Part shown: in pieces, positions 1-7,111 of the stretch | How positions within the stretch are numbered: position 1 is the stretch's first letter | Layout of the letters: every line of letters begins with the position of its first letter | DNA from: Verrucomicrobiales bacterium | Lineage (GTDB): Bacteria; Verrucomicrobiota; Verrucomicrobiia; Methylacidiphilales; JAAUTS01 | Length of the DNA stretch: 32,907 bases | Direction: 5' to 3' | Assembly: GCA_031266335.1 (NCBI GenBank) | Contig: JAISBF010000081.1 | Coordinates: 1 to 32,907, forward strand | Program-made: the position numbers and the translations under genes | The notes under the pieces: generated by a model | Seen by the model: only the letters and a program-made list of their open reading frames with translations | Database searches by the model: none | Told to the model about the DNA's origin: nothing

Positions 1-161
1 CCGTGGCCCGCTACGAAAGCGGCATCGACAACTACCTGGGCGTCCTGACCGCGCAACAAGACCTCTACCAAGCGCAACAAGACCTCATCATCGCCCGCTA
101 CTACCGTCTCACCAACCAAACCGCCCTCTACAAAGCCCTCGGCGGCGGCATGCGGGAATAG
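1..161 (+). CDS. TolC/NodT-family outer membrane efflux protein, C-terminal end (partial)
   Basis: Only the last 53 codons (from base 3) are in the window. The peptide contains ESGIDNYLGVLTAQQDLYQA followed by an alpha-helical stretch and ends LYKALGGGMRE. This is the usual C-terminal signature of outer-membrane channel proteins of RND and ABC efflux pumps (Y-x-x-G-x-x-x-Y/F-L-x-V-L-x-A-Q near the end, then the terminal ALGGG). It acts as the outer-membrane trimeric tunnel of a tripartite pump. It is the only gene in the window that looks like ordinary host chromosome, so it places the host among gram-negative (diderm) bacteria and marks the flank of the prophage. The pump genes, if present, lie upstream of the window. 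Confidence 0.85.
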   Translation, partial: VARYESGIDNYLGVLTAQQDLYQAQQDLIIARYYRLTNQTALYKALGGGMRE

Positions 162-166
162 AGCTT

Positions 167-377
167 CATTAACGCAAAGACGCCAAGGATTTTTTACCAA
201 GAGAACATGGAGAAAATGGAGGGGAAAAAGTTATTTTAGTTTTTAACTTTGCTGAATTACACGGCACCACCAACTTAAAAAAAACTAAAAAACTTTCCCT
301 TCTCCCTCCGATTCCTCTATGTCCTCTTTGTAAAAAAATCCTTCGCGTCTTTGCCCCTTAGTCTCTTTGTGTTAATG
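167..377. repeat. Nested inverted repeat, modules A-G-H/H'-G'-A', at the host-prophage junction
   Basis: The outer arms CATTAACGCAAAGAC and GTCTCTTTGTGTTAATG pair with each other. Inside them lie divergent copies of module G (around 200-225 and 299-330). At the centre is an A/T-rich divergent H module around 226-298, with its ACACGGCACCACCAAC core. The whole can fold back on itself. It is the same repeat class found inside the phage gene cluster, although here it lies next to a host gene. No gene is seen in it. Confidence 0.75.
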
Positions 378-541
378 CAGCTAAAAAAATTGTTGTCAGC
401 AATAAAAGCTTATCCGAAAAACCGTTGTTCAGTAACGTCCAATCAGATTTGAAATGAAGTTGCAAGGGTTTGGTATTTTTTTGGGGTTTTTCTGAAAAAC
501 TTAATGCGGGGTTAAGGGGCTTTGCTGTTGGTGTGCAATGG
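378..541. other. Gene-free A/T-rich stretch, possible left end of the transposable element
   Basis: No convincing gene is present. The stretch lies between the host-side repeat and the last late gene. It contains two copies of TCYGAAAAAC (413-422 and 491-500) and a TGTTGTC at 391. Mu-type elements end in 5'-TG and carry several MuA binding sites near each end, whose consensus finishes in CGAAAR, so TTATCCGAAAA at 410-420 is suggestive. The actual end, the target duplication and the partner end to the right cannot be seen here, so this is a guess about location only. Confidence 0.3.
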
Positions 542-1123
542 CTATTGGCTGGGGGTAAGGTGGCCGGGGCGAGGCCAGTGGCCGGCGGGGCAGGTTTCTT
601 CGGCGCGCCAGGGGTGGAGGTGGGCGCAGGGGCGGCGGGGGTGGTCGCAGTGGGGTGCAGGGGCGTGCGCCGAACGCTCGAGGCGCCATGGGCAGCGGTG
701 GCAGATTTGCCGGCGCGCCTGGTAGATGTCGGCGGTGACGAGGCGGCGCCCAGCGCCGGCGGCGGGCGGGGGCGCGGAGTCCACGCGTTGGCTCGGTGAA
801 ATTGTACTGCCGCCGCCTGCCGGTGGTTCCGGGCGGTGGGGCGGATGGTCCAGGTCAAGTATGCCCACCGGTGGTTCCGGGCAAGGGCGCGGATAGTCCG
901 AGTCAAGTACGCCCGCCGGTGGTTCCGGGCGGTGGGGCGGATGGTCCAGGTTAAGTATGCCTGCCAGTGGTTCTAGGCGGGGGCGCGGGTTGTCCGGGTC
1001 AAGCACGCCCGCCGGTGATGCCGGGCGGTGGCGTGGGGCGGTCGGGTCAAGTACGCGCGGCAGTGGCACGGGCCGGGCGGTGGCGCGCGCGTTGGTGGGG
1101 ACGTTGGTTAGGTTGGCGGTCAT
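542..1123 (-). CDS. Proline-rich tandem-repeat protein with C-terminal cysteine cluster (tail-tip end of late operon)
   Basis: This is the last late gene, 193 aa. The start chosen is the ATG at 1123, one base after the stop of the preceding gene (TAA at 1125-1127). Residues 24-103 are five 16-residue units of the type (V/I)LD-x-D-x-P-x-x-R-P-E-P-P-A-G, encoded by 48-bp DNA repeats. Residues 126-185 hold C141-x2-C144, C159, C166 and a CPAGHW ending (C178). This resembles the small zinc-ribbon-like proteins with CxxC and CPxGxW that often close phage tail operons. A likely job is a tail-tip or fibre-associated structural protein, with the repeats acting as a stiff spacer. I recognise no named family. 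The reading frame is supported by the repeat phase and cysteine spacing, because other frames here are low-complexity shadows. Confidence 0.6.
   Translation of the reverse strand: MTANLTNVPTNARATARPVPLPRVLDPTAPRHRPASPAGVLDPDNPRPRLEPLAGILNLDHPPHRPEPPAGVLDSDYPRPCPEPPVGILDLDHPPHRPEPPAGGGSTISPSQRVDSAPPPAAGAGRRLVTADIYQARRQICHRCPWRLERSAHAPAPHCDHPRRPCAHLHPWRAEETCPAGHWPRPGHLTPSQ
819..1058. repeat. 48-bp tandem repeat, five units
   Basis: Units start at about 819, 867, 915, 963 and 1011. Each begins with a variant of GCCGGTGGTTCCGGGC and ends with TCAAGTACGCCC or similar. The units differ by substitutions but keep exactly 48 bp, so the reading frame of the enclosing gene is preserved. Contraction and expansion by slippage would change the length of the encoded proline-rich rod in 16-residue steps. 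Confidence 0.9.
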
Positions 1124-1124
1124 G

Positions 1125-1637
1125 TTACCACGAAATTTCCACATTATACGGCATTGAGTTGATGAAGCCGTTTGCCACGTTCACGTCTTTGGGGTTTTCG
1201 GCGGCGTAGTCGCCGCTGATGGTGACGTTTTTGGTTTGTTTGAATTCCTCGACGGTGAGGAATAAAATTTTGCTGCGGCCGCCCCAGCTGTAGATTTCCC
1301 AGCTGACAAAAAATCCCACGCGGCCCCCACTAAAAATCATACTAATATATAGCTGGTAAAAATGTTCGCCGGGGCCGATTTTGCTCCAGCCCTCGATGTA
1401 CCCGCCGCCGCATTTGCAGGAACACACCGTCAGCGGGCCGCCGCGGATCCAGTAGCCGCCGGTGGCGGCGCTGTCGGTCGGATTGAGCGGCAGGTTGCAA
1501 GTCGCGCTGGCGTTGACCGTGCCGCCGCCTTGGACGTCACCCCGGACCAGGGTGGCCGTCACCGCCAGGGTGATGTTGCCCTGCGGCAAATCCTCGTCGG
1601 TAATCGCCACGCCGGGGCCTCTGATGTTTTTAAGCAT
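1125..1637 (-). CDS. Putative tail-tip structural protein
   Basis: 170 aa. The ATG at 1637 (MLKNIRGPGV) is preferred over an in-frame ATG seven codons upstream, which lies in a repeat A half-site. The body is rich in beta-prone stretches (NITLAVTATLVRGD, FYQLYISMIF, VGFFVSWEIYSW) with a Cys-rich patch CSCKCGGG near residue 80. It sits between the tail hub gene and the proline-rich zinc-ribbon gene, where small tail-tip or fibre proteins are usual. No family is recognised. The stop codon is one base from the next ATG, suggesting translational coupling with the downstream gene. Confidence 0.65.
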   Translation of the reverse strand: MLKNIRGPGVAITDEDLPQGNITLAVTATLVRGDVQGGGTVNASATCNLPLNPTDSAATGGYWIRGGPLTVCSCKCGGGYIEGWSKIGPGEHFYQLYISMIFSGGRVGFFVSWEIYSWGGRSKILFLTVEEFKQTKNVTISGDYAAENPKDVNVANGFINSMPYNVEISW

Positions 1638-1648
1638 AGTTATTTCTT

Positions 1649-1810
1649 TCACCACCAAGGCACGAAGGTTTTTAAAAATTCAAAATGCAAAGAGCAAAAT
1701 GCAAAATTGCAAAGCAAAGTTAAAAATTAGCCCGCTATTCGGCCCCGTCACATTTTGAATTTTGCACTGCAATTTTTCATTTTGCTCTTTGCATTTTGAA
1801 TTTTTTTCTC
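1649..1810. repeat. Half module A plus module B hairpin
   Basis: An A-like segment (CACCACCAAGGCACGAAGG, from 1650) is followed by module B (about 1676-1718). Its inverted copy B' (about 1753-1808) pairs across a short unrelated loop (AGCCCGCTATTCGGCCCC). It fills the whole gap between the tail hub and the following gene. Confidence 0.85.
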
Positions 1811-1812
1811 GG

Positions 1813-3885
1813 TTAAACGACCTCATACGGCTCGGTGGCCAGCACAAGGATTTTTTTCTCCTCGGTGCCGTCGCAATAAGTCAGCTCCCGAAATTTCGCG
1901 ATGCTGCCTTTGCCCGGGCCGTTCATTAAATCTTTCACATTGATTTCCACCCGTTGCTGGCCGCTCTCGGCGGTGTTCTCCAGTAAAATTTTGCCCTCGA
2001 TGGCGTCGTGGGTTAGTTGGTATTGGTTGTCCTTGCCGCCAACCATCACTTGTTTACTGGCGAAGGTTTCGGCGCCGGTGCCGCTGTTGGTGTTGGTCTT
2101 GGTCGGCGATACCTTGGCGCTGCCGCCGGTGCCGCCGCTGATGATGGTGTAGGTCTGTTGTTGTTGCGGGTTGGCCGCCTGGTCGCGGGCGACGAAGCCG
2201 GCGGTGTCGCGGTTGCGCGTCGCGCGCAACAGGTCCACCAGGCTGGCGGCGTCGAGGTTGGGGGTGGGACCGACCAGCACGCGGGTGTGGCCGCTGGCGG
2301 CGTCCACGCTGACGGTCTGCACCTGCATCCGCGCGGCAGCCCATTCGGCGCGGCCGCCGGTCAGCGCCAGCGCCTGGCCGGGGTGAAAGCGGCGCGGGTC
2401 GGCCGCGCGCTGCGTCAGGGTCAGTTCGGCGTCGTATTGCAACTCACTAAACGCCGCCAACAGTTGCGCGGCGAGGCCCTCCGGGGGACGCTCCGGCGGC
2501 GAGCCGGCCGTGCCGGGCACCGCCGGGGTGCCGGGAATATGCGTGGTCGAGGGGATGACGAAGTCCTCCTGCGCGGAGTCGCTGCCGGTGAAGCTGACCC
2601 GCAGCGGCACGTTGACCAGCTCCTTGCCGGCGCCGTCACTATTATACAGTTGGTAGCTGGCCTTGCAGGTGACGATGGCGTCGAACGCGAGGCTCTCCAG
2701 GCCGGGCGGGAAGGAGCCGCTGACCACCTCGCGGTGCACGCGCCCGGCGGGCAGGGCCTTGATGTCCGTCAGCGACACCTCCTTGGCACCCTCCGGCAAC
2801 GCGCCCTTAAGCTGCCACCATTCGACGCTGTTAATATCAACTCTTTGGTATTCAACGTGGTATTCGGAAAAACTGACACTTTGGCTGGCTGGCACCGCGG
2901 GGGTTTCCGGCTCGCCCGGGGCGCCGGGGTTGAGCGGCACGGTGAAGATGATGTTGCGCCAATGATCCGCGGCCCCGGTGCCGGCGCTGTCGATGACCGG
3001 TTGCACGCTGTAATCCCGGTTAGTGGTCACCGCGGTGAGCACGCCCGGCGGCAAATCCAGGCCCGGCGGCAGGCCGTCGGGCGGGGTGACCGGCAGCGGC
3101 GTCTCGCGCACCTCACTGGACACCTGATATTCGCCGTATTCGTAAACGATGCGCACGCCGGTGCGCAGCAGGTCGTAGCGCGGGTTGACGGTGTTGCCGC
3201 TGACCGCGACCCCGTCGTGCGCGGCCACCGTCAGCAGCGGCGCGTCGGCGCGGCGGGTGATATGGAAGGTGGGCGGCGCGGTGGCGTAGTCAATCCAGCC
3301 GAGCGCGTCAGGCAGGTATTGCAAGGCGAGCCGGATGGTCTCGGCGACGGTCAGGTTGGCGCGCTCGTCGGCCAGCAGCACGCCGTCGGGCAAGTCGCCG
3401 ATTTGCAACGGCACGGCATAGCGCTCGATGGCCAGCGTCAGCGCGCGGGTGAGCAACGCGCGGATGCCCTCGGGCTGGTCCGCGGTGCCGCGCCCGAGGA
3501 TGACGTGCGCGGAGAACGCCACGGTCGGTGTCGGCGCGTGAGTGTCAGCGGGCGCCGCCGGCGCGGTGAAAACGCGCGCGGCCTCGTAGGTGATATTCTC
3601 CAGCATGTACCAGGCATCCACCACGCTGACGGTCAGCGTCTCGCGCTCCGGCGCGCCGGCGCGGGCGACGCCCAGCACCAGGCCGTGAAACACCCGCCCG
3701 GCCGGGGTGCCGATATCCAGCCAGGCATAAGGGGCGAACAGCGCCGGCAACTCGGCGGTGTAATCGCGCGCGTCGAGTTGCAACCGCGCGGAGGAAGTTT
3801 GCAGGCCGCAAAGCTCCAGGGTGATGTTGGTGACCCCCAGTTCGGCGGCGGGGATGTCGTTGATAGTCCAATCAGTTAGCGACAT
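1813..3885 (-). CDS. Phage tail hub / tail-associated baseplate-like protein
   Basis: 690 aa from the ATG at 3885 (MSLTDWTINDIP). The 17 residues that could be added upstream are translated repeat B and are not counted. Residues 1-110 are beta-rich (LGVTNITLELCGLQTSSARL, TLTVSVVDAWYMLE). The middle carries an ERANLTVAETIRLALQYLPD helix and YDLLRTGVRIVYE, the kind of segments found in central tail hub proteins that also bind the tape measure. The C-terminal 90 residues are a separate Gly/Thr-rich then beta domain. Its place directly after the tape measure gene fits a hub joining tail tube to tip. It contains three CGTCAGCG or CGCTGACG octamers plus a 17-bp perfect palindrome of the motif (3623-3639). 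Confidence 0.7.
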   Translation of the reverse strand: MSLTDWTINDIPAAELGVTNITLELCGLQTSSARLQLDARDYTAELPALFAPYAWLDIGTPAGRVFHGLVLGVARAGAPERETLTVSVVDAWYMLENITYEAARVFTAPAAPADTHAPTPTVAFSAHVILGRGTADQPEGIRALLTRALTLAIERYAVPLQIGDLPDGVLLADERANLTVAETIRLALQYLPDALGWIDYATAPPTFHITRRADAPLLTVAAHDGVAVSGNTVNPRYDLLRTGVRIVYEYGEYQVSSEVRETPLPVTPPDGLPPGLDLPPGVLTAVTTNRDYSVQPVIDSAGTGAADHWRNIIFTVPLNPGAPGEPETPAVPASQSVSFSEYHVEYQRVDINSVEWWQLKGALPEGAKEVSLTDIKALPAGRVHREVVSGSFPPGLESLAFDAIVTCKASYQLYNSDGAGKELVNVPLRVSFTGSDSAQEDFVIPSTTHIPGTPAVPGTAGSPPERPPEGLAAQLLAAFSELQYDAELTLTQRAADPRRFHPGQALALTGGRAEWAAARMQVQTVSVDAASGHTRVLVGPTPNLDAASLVDLLRATRNRDTAGFVARDQAANPQQQQTYTIISGGTGGSAKVSPTKTNTNSGTGAETFASKQVMVGGKDNQYQLTHDAIEGKILLENTAESGQQRVEINVKDLMNGPGKGSIAKFRELTYCDGTEEKKILVLATEPYEVV

Positions 3886-3892
3886 AAGGTTG

Positions 3893-4022
3893 GTTAATTT
3901 CAAATTACAAATTTCAAATGCAAAATTGCAGTGCAAAATGCAAAATGTGATGCTGCCGGGTGGCGGGCGCTCATTTTAAATTTTGCACTGCAATTTTGCA
4001 TTTTGCTTTTTGCTCTTTTAAT
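3893..4022. repeat. Module B hairpin between tape measure and tail hub genes
   Basis: CAAATTACAAATTTCAAATG followed by B on the left arm pairs with the inverted right arm ending near 4022. The GC-rich apex (about 3949-3975) resembles the apices of the B hairpins at 8498, 14389 and 23289. Read as protein, its left arm creates the spurious N-terminus of the next gene. Confidence 0.9.
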
Positions 4023-4025
4023 TTG

Positions 4026-6137
4026 TTAAGCGTTTGTTTCCAGACTTTGAATCCGCCGCGCCAGCGCGGTCAGGGCGTCCTGCACGGTCTTATGGTTGCT
4101 CGCGATGGCGTCGCCGATGCCGGTGAGCGCCGTGGCGGTGTCCTCCGCCGGCAAGTTTTCCACCGCGTCCTGCACCGCCTCGGCGGCGGCGACCAGTTGC
4201 CCGCCCTTCTGATCCAACTCGGCGGCGGATTGTTGCAACTTGCGGACACTGTCCGTGTCGGCGCGATTGCCGGCGGCGGCCGACGCCGGTGATGTGGCCG
4301 GCGTGGCGGACGGTGCGGTAATCGGTGTGGCGGTGGTCGGCGACGGCGGCAGGCCGTTGCCGGCGGCGCCGTGACCCGGCGCCGGCAGCGCGCCGTCGCC
4401 GGCGACGTTGCGGATGGCCTCCACCAGCGCGGTCAGCGCGGTCGGGATGGTTACCTTAAGCTCTTCCAGTTGCCGCAGCGCGTCGGCGGCGATGGCCAGG
4501 TCGTCCGCCGTGGCGCCGTCCCGGTCGCCCATGGCGGCCACCGCCGCGGCGAACTGCTCGACGGCGGCGGCCTGGCGGCGCGCGGTCTCCGCGGCGGCCG
4601 GCTCGTAGCCCAGGTCACCCCGGCGCGGCACCGCCGGCAGGTCGAACTGGCTGGCCACCGGCTGGTTCTGCCCCCGTTCCCATTCCGCCAGCCGCTGTTG
4701 CCAGACCGGGCCGGTGTCGGACATCTCCCGCTCCGGCCGCGCCGTGGCGGCGGGCTGGAGCGCGTCCCGCACCGCCGCGACCAGCGCGGCCGCCGCGGCC
4801 TGCGCCGCCTGCTCGGCGGCCCGCTGTTGCTGCGCGACGTCCAGCTTCAGGTTGTCCAGCCGCACCTTTTCGCGCTCGGCGGGGGTGGCGTCGGCGGTCA
4901 GGCTCAGCTCGTTGAGTTGCTGGCGCAACGCGGTCACGTCCTGGCCTAACATCTCCATCGCGGTAATTTGATTTTGGATTTCCCGGCGCTGTTCCTCGCG
5001 TTGCGCGGTTTGTTGCGCGGCGAATTTTTGCTCGGACTCCTGGTAGTTTTTTTGGAATTGCGCGTTATCCTTTGCCGCCGCCGCGCCACTGACGGTGACC
5101 TCATGGGTACTCAATTCCACCTTGGCAGTCTCGACCTTGGTCTCCGCGGTCGCGAGTTCCGCGCGCAGTTTGTCGCCCTCGGCCTGTACTTCCTTGTTAG
5201 GCGAAGTACCGCCCCACTTGCGCCAGGTTTCGTAAGCCTGCTCCGCGGCGTCACGGGCGGCCTCGGCGGTCTTAAGGTGCTGTTCCAAAACACCGCGTTG
5301 ATATTCTTGTTCCGCGACCGCGCGGCGCTGGGCGTAATCGTCCTTGATGTTCTGGATTTTTTCCGGGTTGCCGACACCTTGCAAGGCCTGTGCTTCCTGC
5401 TGCTTGAGTTCGGCCAGTGTCAGCCGCAGATCCGCGGACTTCAGCTCATTTTGCGCGTTAACCAACTGCTGCGCGGCGCCGGCGGCGGCCTGGTAGGCGG
5501 CAGCCAGTTGCTGTGCCGCCTTGGTCGCGGCGGCGAACTGCGCGAGGTTGGCGTCAATCTTTTGCTGGGCGAGTTTTTCCTGCTCCGCGGCCACCTTAGC
5601 CAGCCCCGCCGCCGCCGCGTCCGCGTCCGGTTTCACCCCGCCGAGCACGTCCCGCAGTTTTTTAATCCCCTGCCACGCCAGTGTTACGATGCTGACCAGG
5701 TTGAGCAGAATGGTCACCAGCGCGCCGATGGGATTGGTGGCAATGGCGGCGGTCAGGCCTTTCACACCGAGCGTAACACTCCGAATGGCGCCCGTGACAT
5801 TCCCGCGCAGCAGACTGGCGAGGCCGCCATACAGGCCGCTCATCCCCGTCGCGGCCTTGCCGCTGGCAGCCAGGAACGAGGACGCGGTTGACGCCGCTGC
5901 GCCAGTCTCACCCAGCGCGTCCCCAACCTGTTTGACTTCGCCCGCCGCCGCGTCCGCGCTGGGTTTAAGCTCGTCGAGACGGGTGCGGACCTTGGTCAAC
6001 CGCTCGGCGAGATCATCGTAGGCTTTGCCGGCGGCCTGCGCTTTGACAATCTGCCGTTGCAAACTCTCCTCGGCTTCGGTCAATGCCTGGATTTCAATAT
6101 CCGCGCTGATTTTAACCTTGAGTTCGTTGTCGCTCAT
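4026..6137 (-). CDS. Tail tape measure protein
   Basis: 703 aa, starting MSDNELKVKISADIE. An N-terminal coiled-coil region (about 1-75) is followed by a small-residue linker, a hydrophobic pair of segments at about 124-157 (GLTAAIATNPIGALVTILLN, then VSIVTLAW) and several hundred residues of Ala/Gln/Glu-rich heptads. The C-terminus ends in another coiled coil. This is the standard pattern of tape measure proteins, which fix tail length and later help DNA entry through the hydrophobic segment. At about 700 residues a tail of roughly 100 nm would be expected from the known length rule, assuming full alpha-helix (inference). It lies just upstream of the hub gene, as in long-tailed phages. Confidence 0.9.
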   Translation of the reverse strand: MSDNELKVKISADIEIQALTEAEESLQRQIVKAQAAGKAYDDLAERLTKVRTRLDELKPSADAAAGEVKQVGDALGETGAAASTASSFLAASGKAATGMSGLYGGLASLLRGNVTGAIRSVTLGVKGLTAAIATNPIGALVTILLNLVSIVTLAWQGIKKLRDVLGGVKPDADAAAAGLAKVAAEQEKLAQQKIDANLAQFAAATKAAQQLAAAYQAAAGAAQQLVNAQNELKSADLRLTLAELKQQEAQALQGVGNPEKIQNIKDDYAQRRAVAEQEYQRGVLEQHLKTAEAARDAAEQAYETWRKWGGTSPNKEVQAEGDKLRAELATAETKVETAKVELSTHEVTVSGAAAAKDNAQFQKNYQESEQKFAAQQTAQREEQRREIQNQITAMEMLGQDVTALRQQLNELSLTADATPAEREKVRLDNLKLDVAQQQRAAEQAAQAAAAALVAAVRDALQPAATARPEREMSDTGPVWQQRLAEWERGQNQPVASQFDLPAVPRRGDLGYEPAAAETARRQAAAVEQFAAAVAAMGDRDGATADDLAIAADALRQLEELKVTIPTALTALVEAIRNVAGDGALPAPGHGAAGNGLPPSPTTATPITAPSATPATSPASAAAGNRADTDSVRKLQQSAAELDQKGGQLVAAAEAVQDAVENLPAEDTATALTGIGDAIASNHKTVQDALTALARRIQSLETNA

Positions 6138-6138
6138 C

Positions 6139-6243
6139 TTATGTTGTTTCCATGCGTTGGGTTAATTTAATCGAGGGGCTCGCGATGCTCGGCGCGGCGG
6201 GCTGGTTGTCCGTCCTGCTGGTGCGGCAAATCAGGGCCTTCAT
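6139..6243 (-). CDS. Possible 34-aa protein upstream of tape measure gene
   Basis: A short frame starts at ATG 6243 (MKALICRTSRTD) and ends TAA one base before the ATG of the tape measure gene. The close spacing and high GC in third positions support it. Its start overlaps repeat B, and the opposite strand is equally open. Tail assembly chaperones are usual at this position, but the peptide is too short for a family call. Confidence 0.25.
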   Translation of the reverse strand: MKALICRTSRTDNQPAAPSIASPSIKLTQRMETT

Positions 6244-6391
6244 TCAAAATTCAAAGTTAAAAAAGCCAAAAGCAAAATTGCAGTGTAAAATTTAAAATGA
6301 CCGACAGCACTCAGGCAGACTGACAGACAGCGCCAGCACTCTTTGAATTTTGCATTGCAACTTTGCATTTGTAATTGGTAATTTTGCATTC
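6243..6391. repeat. Module B hairpin
   Basis: B-type left arm (about 6243-6298) and inverted right arm (about 6345-6391) around a loop containing CAGCACTCAGGCAGACTGAC. It separates two very small genes. Confidence 0.8.
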
Positions 6392-6547
6392 TCATTCCCC
6401 CATCTCATTGCAGTTCACAAACTCAAACCGCCCGTCCGCGCTGACACTGGCGGGGAACCCCGCCGGCACCACGCAGTTGACGAAGCGGTAGCGGACGACG
6501 GCGGCAGGGTCGGCGCCGATTTTAAACTTTAACTGCGGGTCGCTCAT
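6392..6547 (-). CDS. Small phage protein (51 aa)
   Basis: The product begins MSDPQLKFKIGADPAAVVRY and ends FVNCNEMGE. Its ATG at 6547 has an AAGGA element seven bases upstream, one of the clearer ribosome sites in the late operon. Its ATG also overlaps the stop of a possible upstream frame (ATGA). Predicted as a compact beta-rich protein. The location between tail tube and tape measure suggests a tail assembly or accessory role. No family is recognised. Confidence 0.65.
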   Translation of the reverse strand: MSDPQLKFKIGADPAAVVRYRFVNCVVPAGFPASVSADGRFEFVNCNEMGE

Positions 6548-6678
6548 GGTATTATCCTTAAATCATGCAACTCCTGCTTGACTTGCTGCGCGATGTGATT
6601 GTGCTGTTGCTGTTGGTCGGCCTGCTGATTAACGGGGTCAAACGATTGCGCGCTTGGCACCGTGCCAAGGGCGGCCAA
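6544..6678 (-). CDS. Possible 44-aa Gln-rich protein with TTG start
   Basis: The frame LAALGTVPSAQSFDPVNQQA continues through a QQQQ run to HDLRIIP and stops at TGA, overlapping the next ATG by the ATGA arrangement typical of this operon. The only plausible start is TTG at 6678, inside the edge of a B repeat, so the original start may have been displaced by the repeat. The Gln-rich helix makes the opposite strand look like a Leu-rich membrane peptide, so the coding strand is uncertain. By position it could be the second tail assembly chaperone. Confidence 0.4.
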   Translation of the reverse strand: MAALGTVPSAQSFDPVNQQADQQQQHNHIAQQVKQELHDLRIIP

Positions 6679-6679
6679 T

Positions 6680-6785
6680 GCAAAATTAAAAGATAGTTCG
6701 CGCCTGAGCCTCCCCCGCGCCAGCGCTGTTTAAATTTTGCTCTGCAATTTTGCATTGTTAATTTTCATTTTTTAATTTTTCTTCC
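6680..6785. repeat. Module B hairpin, short form
   Basis: A reduced left arm at 6680-6692 and a full inverted right arm at 6732-6781 (AAATTTTGCTCTGCAATTTT) flank a GC-rich loop containing CCGCGCCAGCGCTG. The same loop sequence recurs in the hairpins at 6965-7108 and 11279-11440. Confidence 0.75.
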
Positions 6786-6925
6786 GGCTTAAGCTGCGCC
6801 AGCGCGGCCAGCGCGTGATCGGGCAGTTGGTCAACGCTGACGGTGACAGTCCAGTTGTCGCCTGGCGCGAAATGCTCGACGCGGGCTTGGCCGTTGCCGA
6901 GGATGGTGATGATGATGCGTTGCAT
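6758..6925 (-). CDS. Small phage protein (55 aa)
   Basis: Starts at ATG 6925 (MQRIIITILGNGQARVEHFA). The longer upstream extension has poor composition. A beta-rich core is followed by a helix (DHALAALAQLKPEE). The last six residues (KLKNEN) and the stop come from the edge of repeat B, so the native C-terminus may have been replaced by the repeat. It sits between the fibre-like and tape measure genes. Function unknown. Confidence 0.65.
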   Translation of the reverse strand: MQRIIITILGNGQARVEHFAPGDNWTVTVSVDQLPDHALAALAQLKPEEKLKNEN

Positions 6926-6964
6926 GGTGGGTTGGGTACTTTCTTTCCGGGTTGGTGATGGTGG

Positions 6965-7108
6965 TAAATTCAAAGTGCAAAAAGCAAAATTAAAAGTGGC
7001 AGTTTAAAATGCAAAATTGGCCCCGCGCCCGAAGTAACCCAGCGCCAGTGCTGTTTAAATTTTGCCCTGCAACTTTGCATTGTTAATTTATAATTTATAA
7101 TTTTTTTT
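6965..7108. repeat. Module B hairpin
   Basis: Left arm AAATTCAAAGTGCAAAAAGC and inverted right arm ending in an A/T-rich run (7080-7108) around a loop containing CCAGCGCCAGTGCTG. It lies between the fibre-like gene and the 55-aa gene. Confidence 0.85.
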
Positions 7109-7111
7109 GGG

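Noticed and set aside
358-906. 182-aa minus-strand frame reaching into the gene-free left region
   Set aside because: It overlaps the tandem-repeat gene in another frame, lacks the cysteine pattern and has a Pro/Ala/Thr-rich shadow composition.
819-1058. CRISPR-like array
   Set aside because: The 48-bp units are contiguous, have no spacers and keep the reading frame. They are a coding tandem repeat.
2017-3879. 620-codon open frame on the plus strand
   Set aside because: It is the antisense of the tail hub gene in GC-rich DNA. Its product is Arg/Gly/Gln-rich low-complexity sequence, whereas the minus-strand protein has normal composition and fits the gene order. The same applies to the plus-strand frames at 4968-5891, 9637-10419, 12599-13374, 14533-15660, 16485-17111 and 19009-19806.
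3886-3936. N-terminal extensions beginning MHCNFAFEICN, MLCNFAFEICN or MQCKIENER
   Set aside because: These are direct translations of repeat B lying before the tail hub, fibre-like and gp36-like genes. Each has a good internal ATG where protein-like sequence begins.
6152-6295. 47-aa membrane peptide on the plus strand
   Set aside because: No ribosome site, the C-terminus is translated repeat B, and it runs against the late operon. Not enough to call a gene.
6565-6696. 43-aa Leu-rich membrane peptide on the plus strand
   Set aside because: It is complementary to a Gln-rich minus-strand frame that has an ATGA overlap with the next late gene. No ribosome site precedes it, and it ends in translated repeat B. 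Kept only as part of a finding.
6758-6772. Slippery heptamer A-AAA-AAT near the end of the 55-aa gene, as for a tail chaperone frameshift
   Set aside because: The -1 frame meets a stop at once, so no extended product results.
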